Shown piece after piece: positions 14,969 through 14,984 of a stretch of DNA of 14,984 bases (its first letter is position 1; every line of letters starts with the position of its first letter). The stretch is taken from positions 1-14,984 of the forward strand of contig CAJBVU010000075.1 in assembly GCA_903959115.1 (NCBI GenBank). Direction: 5' to 3'. The notes beneath the pieces are model-generated. The model was not told the DNA's origin. It saw nothing but the letters and a program-made list of their open reading frames with translations, and made no database searches. This stretch comes from an uncultured Bacteroidota bacterium. GTDB lineage: Bacteria; Bacteroidota; Bacteroidia; NS11-12g; UBA955. The position numbers were made by a program, and so were the translations under genes.

Positions 14969-14984
14969 GAGTCCACAGTTCTCA

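Noticed and set aside
1..14984. CRISPR array, tRNA or rRNA genes, insertion sequences, prophage genes
   Set aside because: No regularly spaced repeats, cloverleaf-type sequences, transposase motifs or phage structural genes were seen by reading; nearly all space is taken by the genes listed.

Overview
This window looks like a chromosomal segment of an aquatic member of the Bacteroidota. The signs are a proton-pumping proteorhodopsin of the flavobacterial/sphingobacterial kind, two secreted proteins ending in type IX secretion (T9SS) sorting domains, a Bacteroidota-style RecX and HtpG, absence of Shine-Dalgarno sequences, and several TAnnTTTG-like promoter boxes. By eye the base composition is moderately AT-rich. 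A class or genus cannot be fixed from the sequence alone.

Layout. At the left edge, on the minus strand, a ribbon-helix-helix-type antitoxin, a PIN-domain (VapC-like) toxin and the start of recX follow each other with gaps of 10 and 15 bases, so they probably form one operon; recX runs off the window. Divergent from it is htpG (Hsp90). htpG converges on a rhodopsin gene across a strong bidirectional hairpin terminator. The rhodopsin has a 324-base upstream region carrying a plausible promoter, a repeated 9-mer and two inverted repeats. Upstream of that lies a very large secreted protein with eleven Asp-box (BNR) motifs. Divergent from it is a membrane-anchored metallophosphoesterase. This converges, with a 4-base gap, on a large secreted GH13 alpha-amylase-family enzyme that has a CBM48-like module and non-standard residues in conserved regions I and IV. 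Divergent from the amylase is a T9SS-secreted multicopper oxidase. That gene converges on a secreted endonuclease/exonuclease/phosphatase-family protein with a T9SS-like tail, whose start lies at or just beyond the right edge.

How the genes fit together. Apart from the toxin-antitoxin-recX group, every neighbouring pair is either divergent, convergent or separated by a long regulatory gap, so most genes are single transcription units. The right two-thirds suggests a light-assisted heterotroph that exports polymer-degrading and oxidising enzymes (amylase, multicopper oxidase, nuclease/phosphatase, Asp-box protein) while a green-tuned proton pump supplies extra energy. That is an inference from gene content, not from linkage. 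I found no convincing new multigene system, no RNA genes, no CRISPR array and no insertion sequence. The most promising points are the rhodopsin (a glycine at the site that opens the carotenoid-binding window in xanthorhodopsin-type pumps), its regulatory region, and the altered GH13 motifs.
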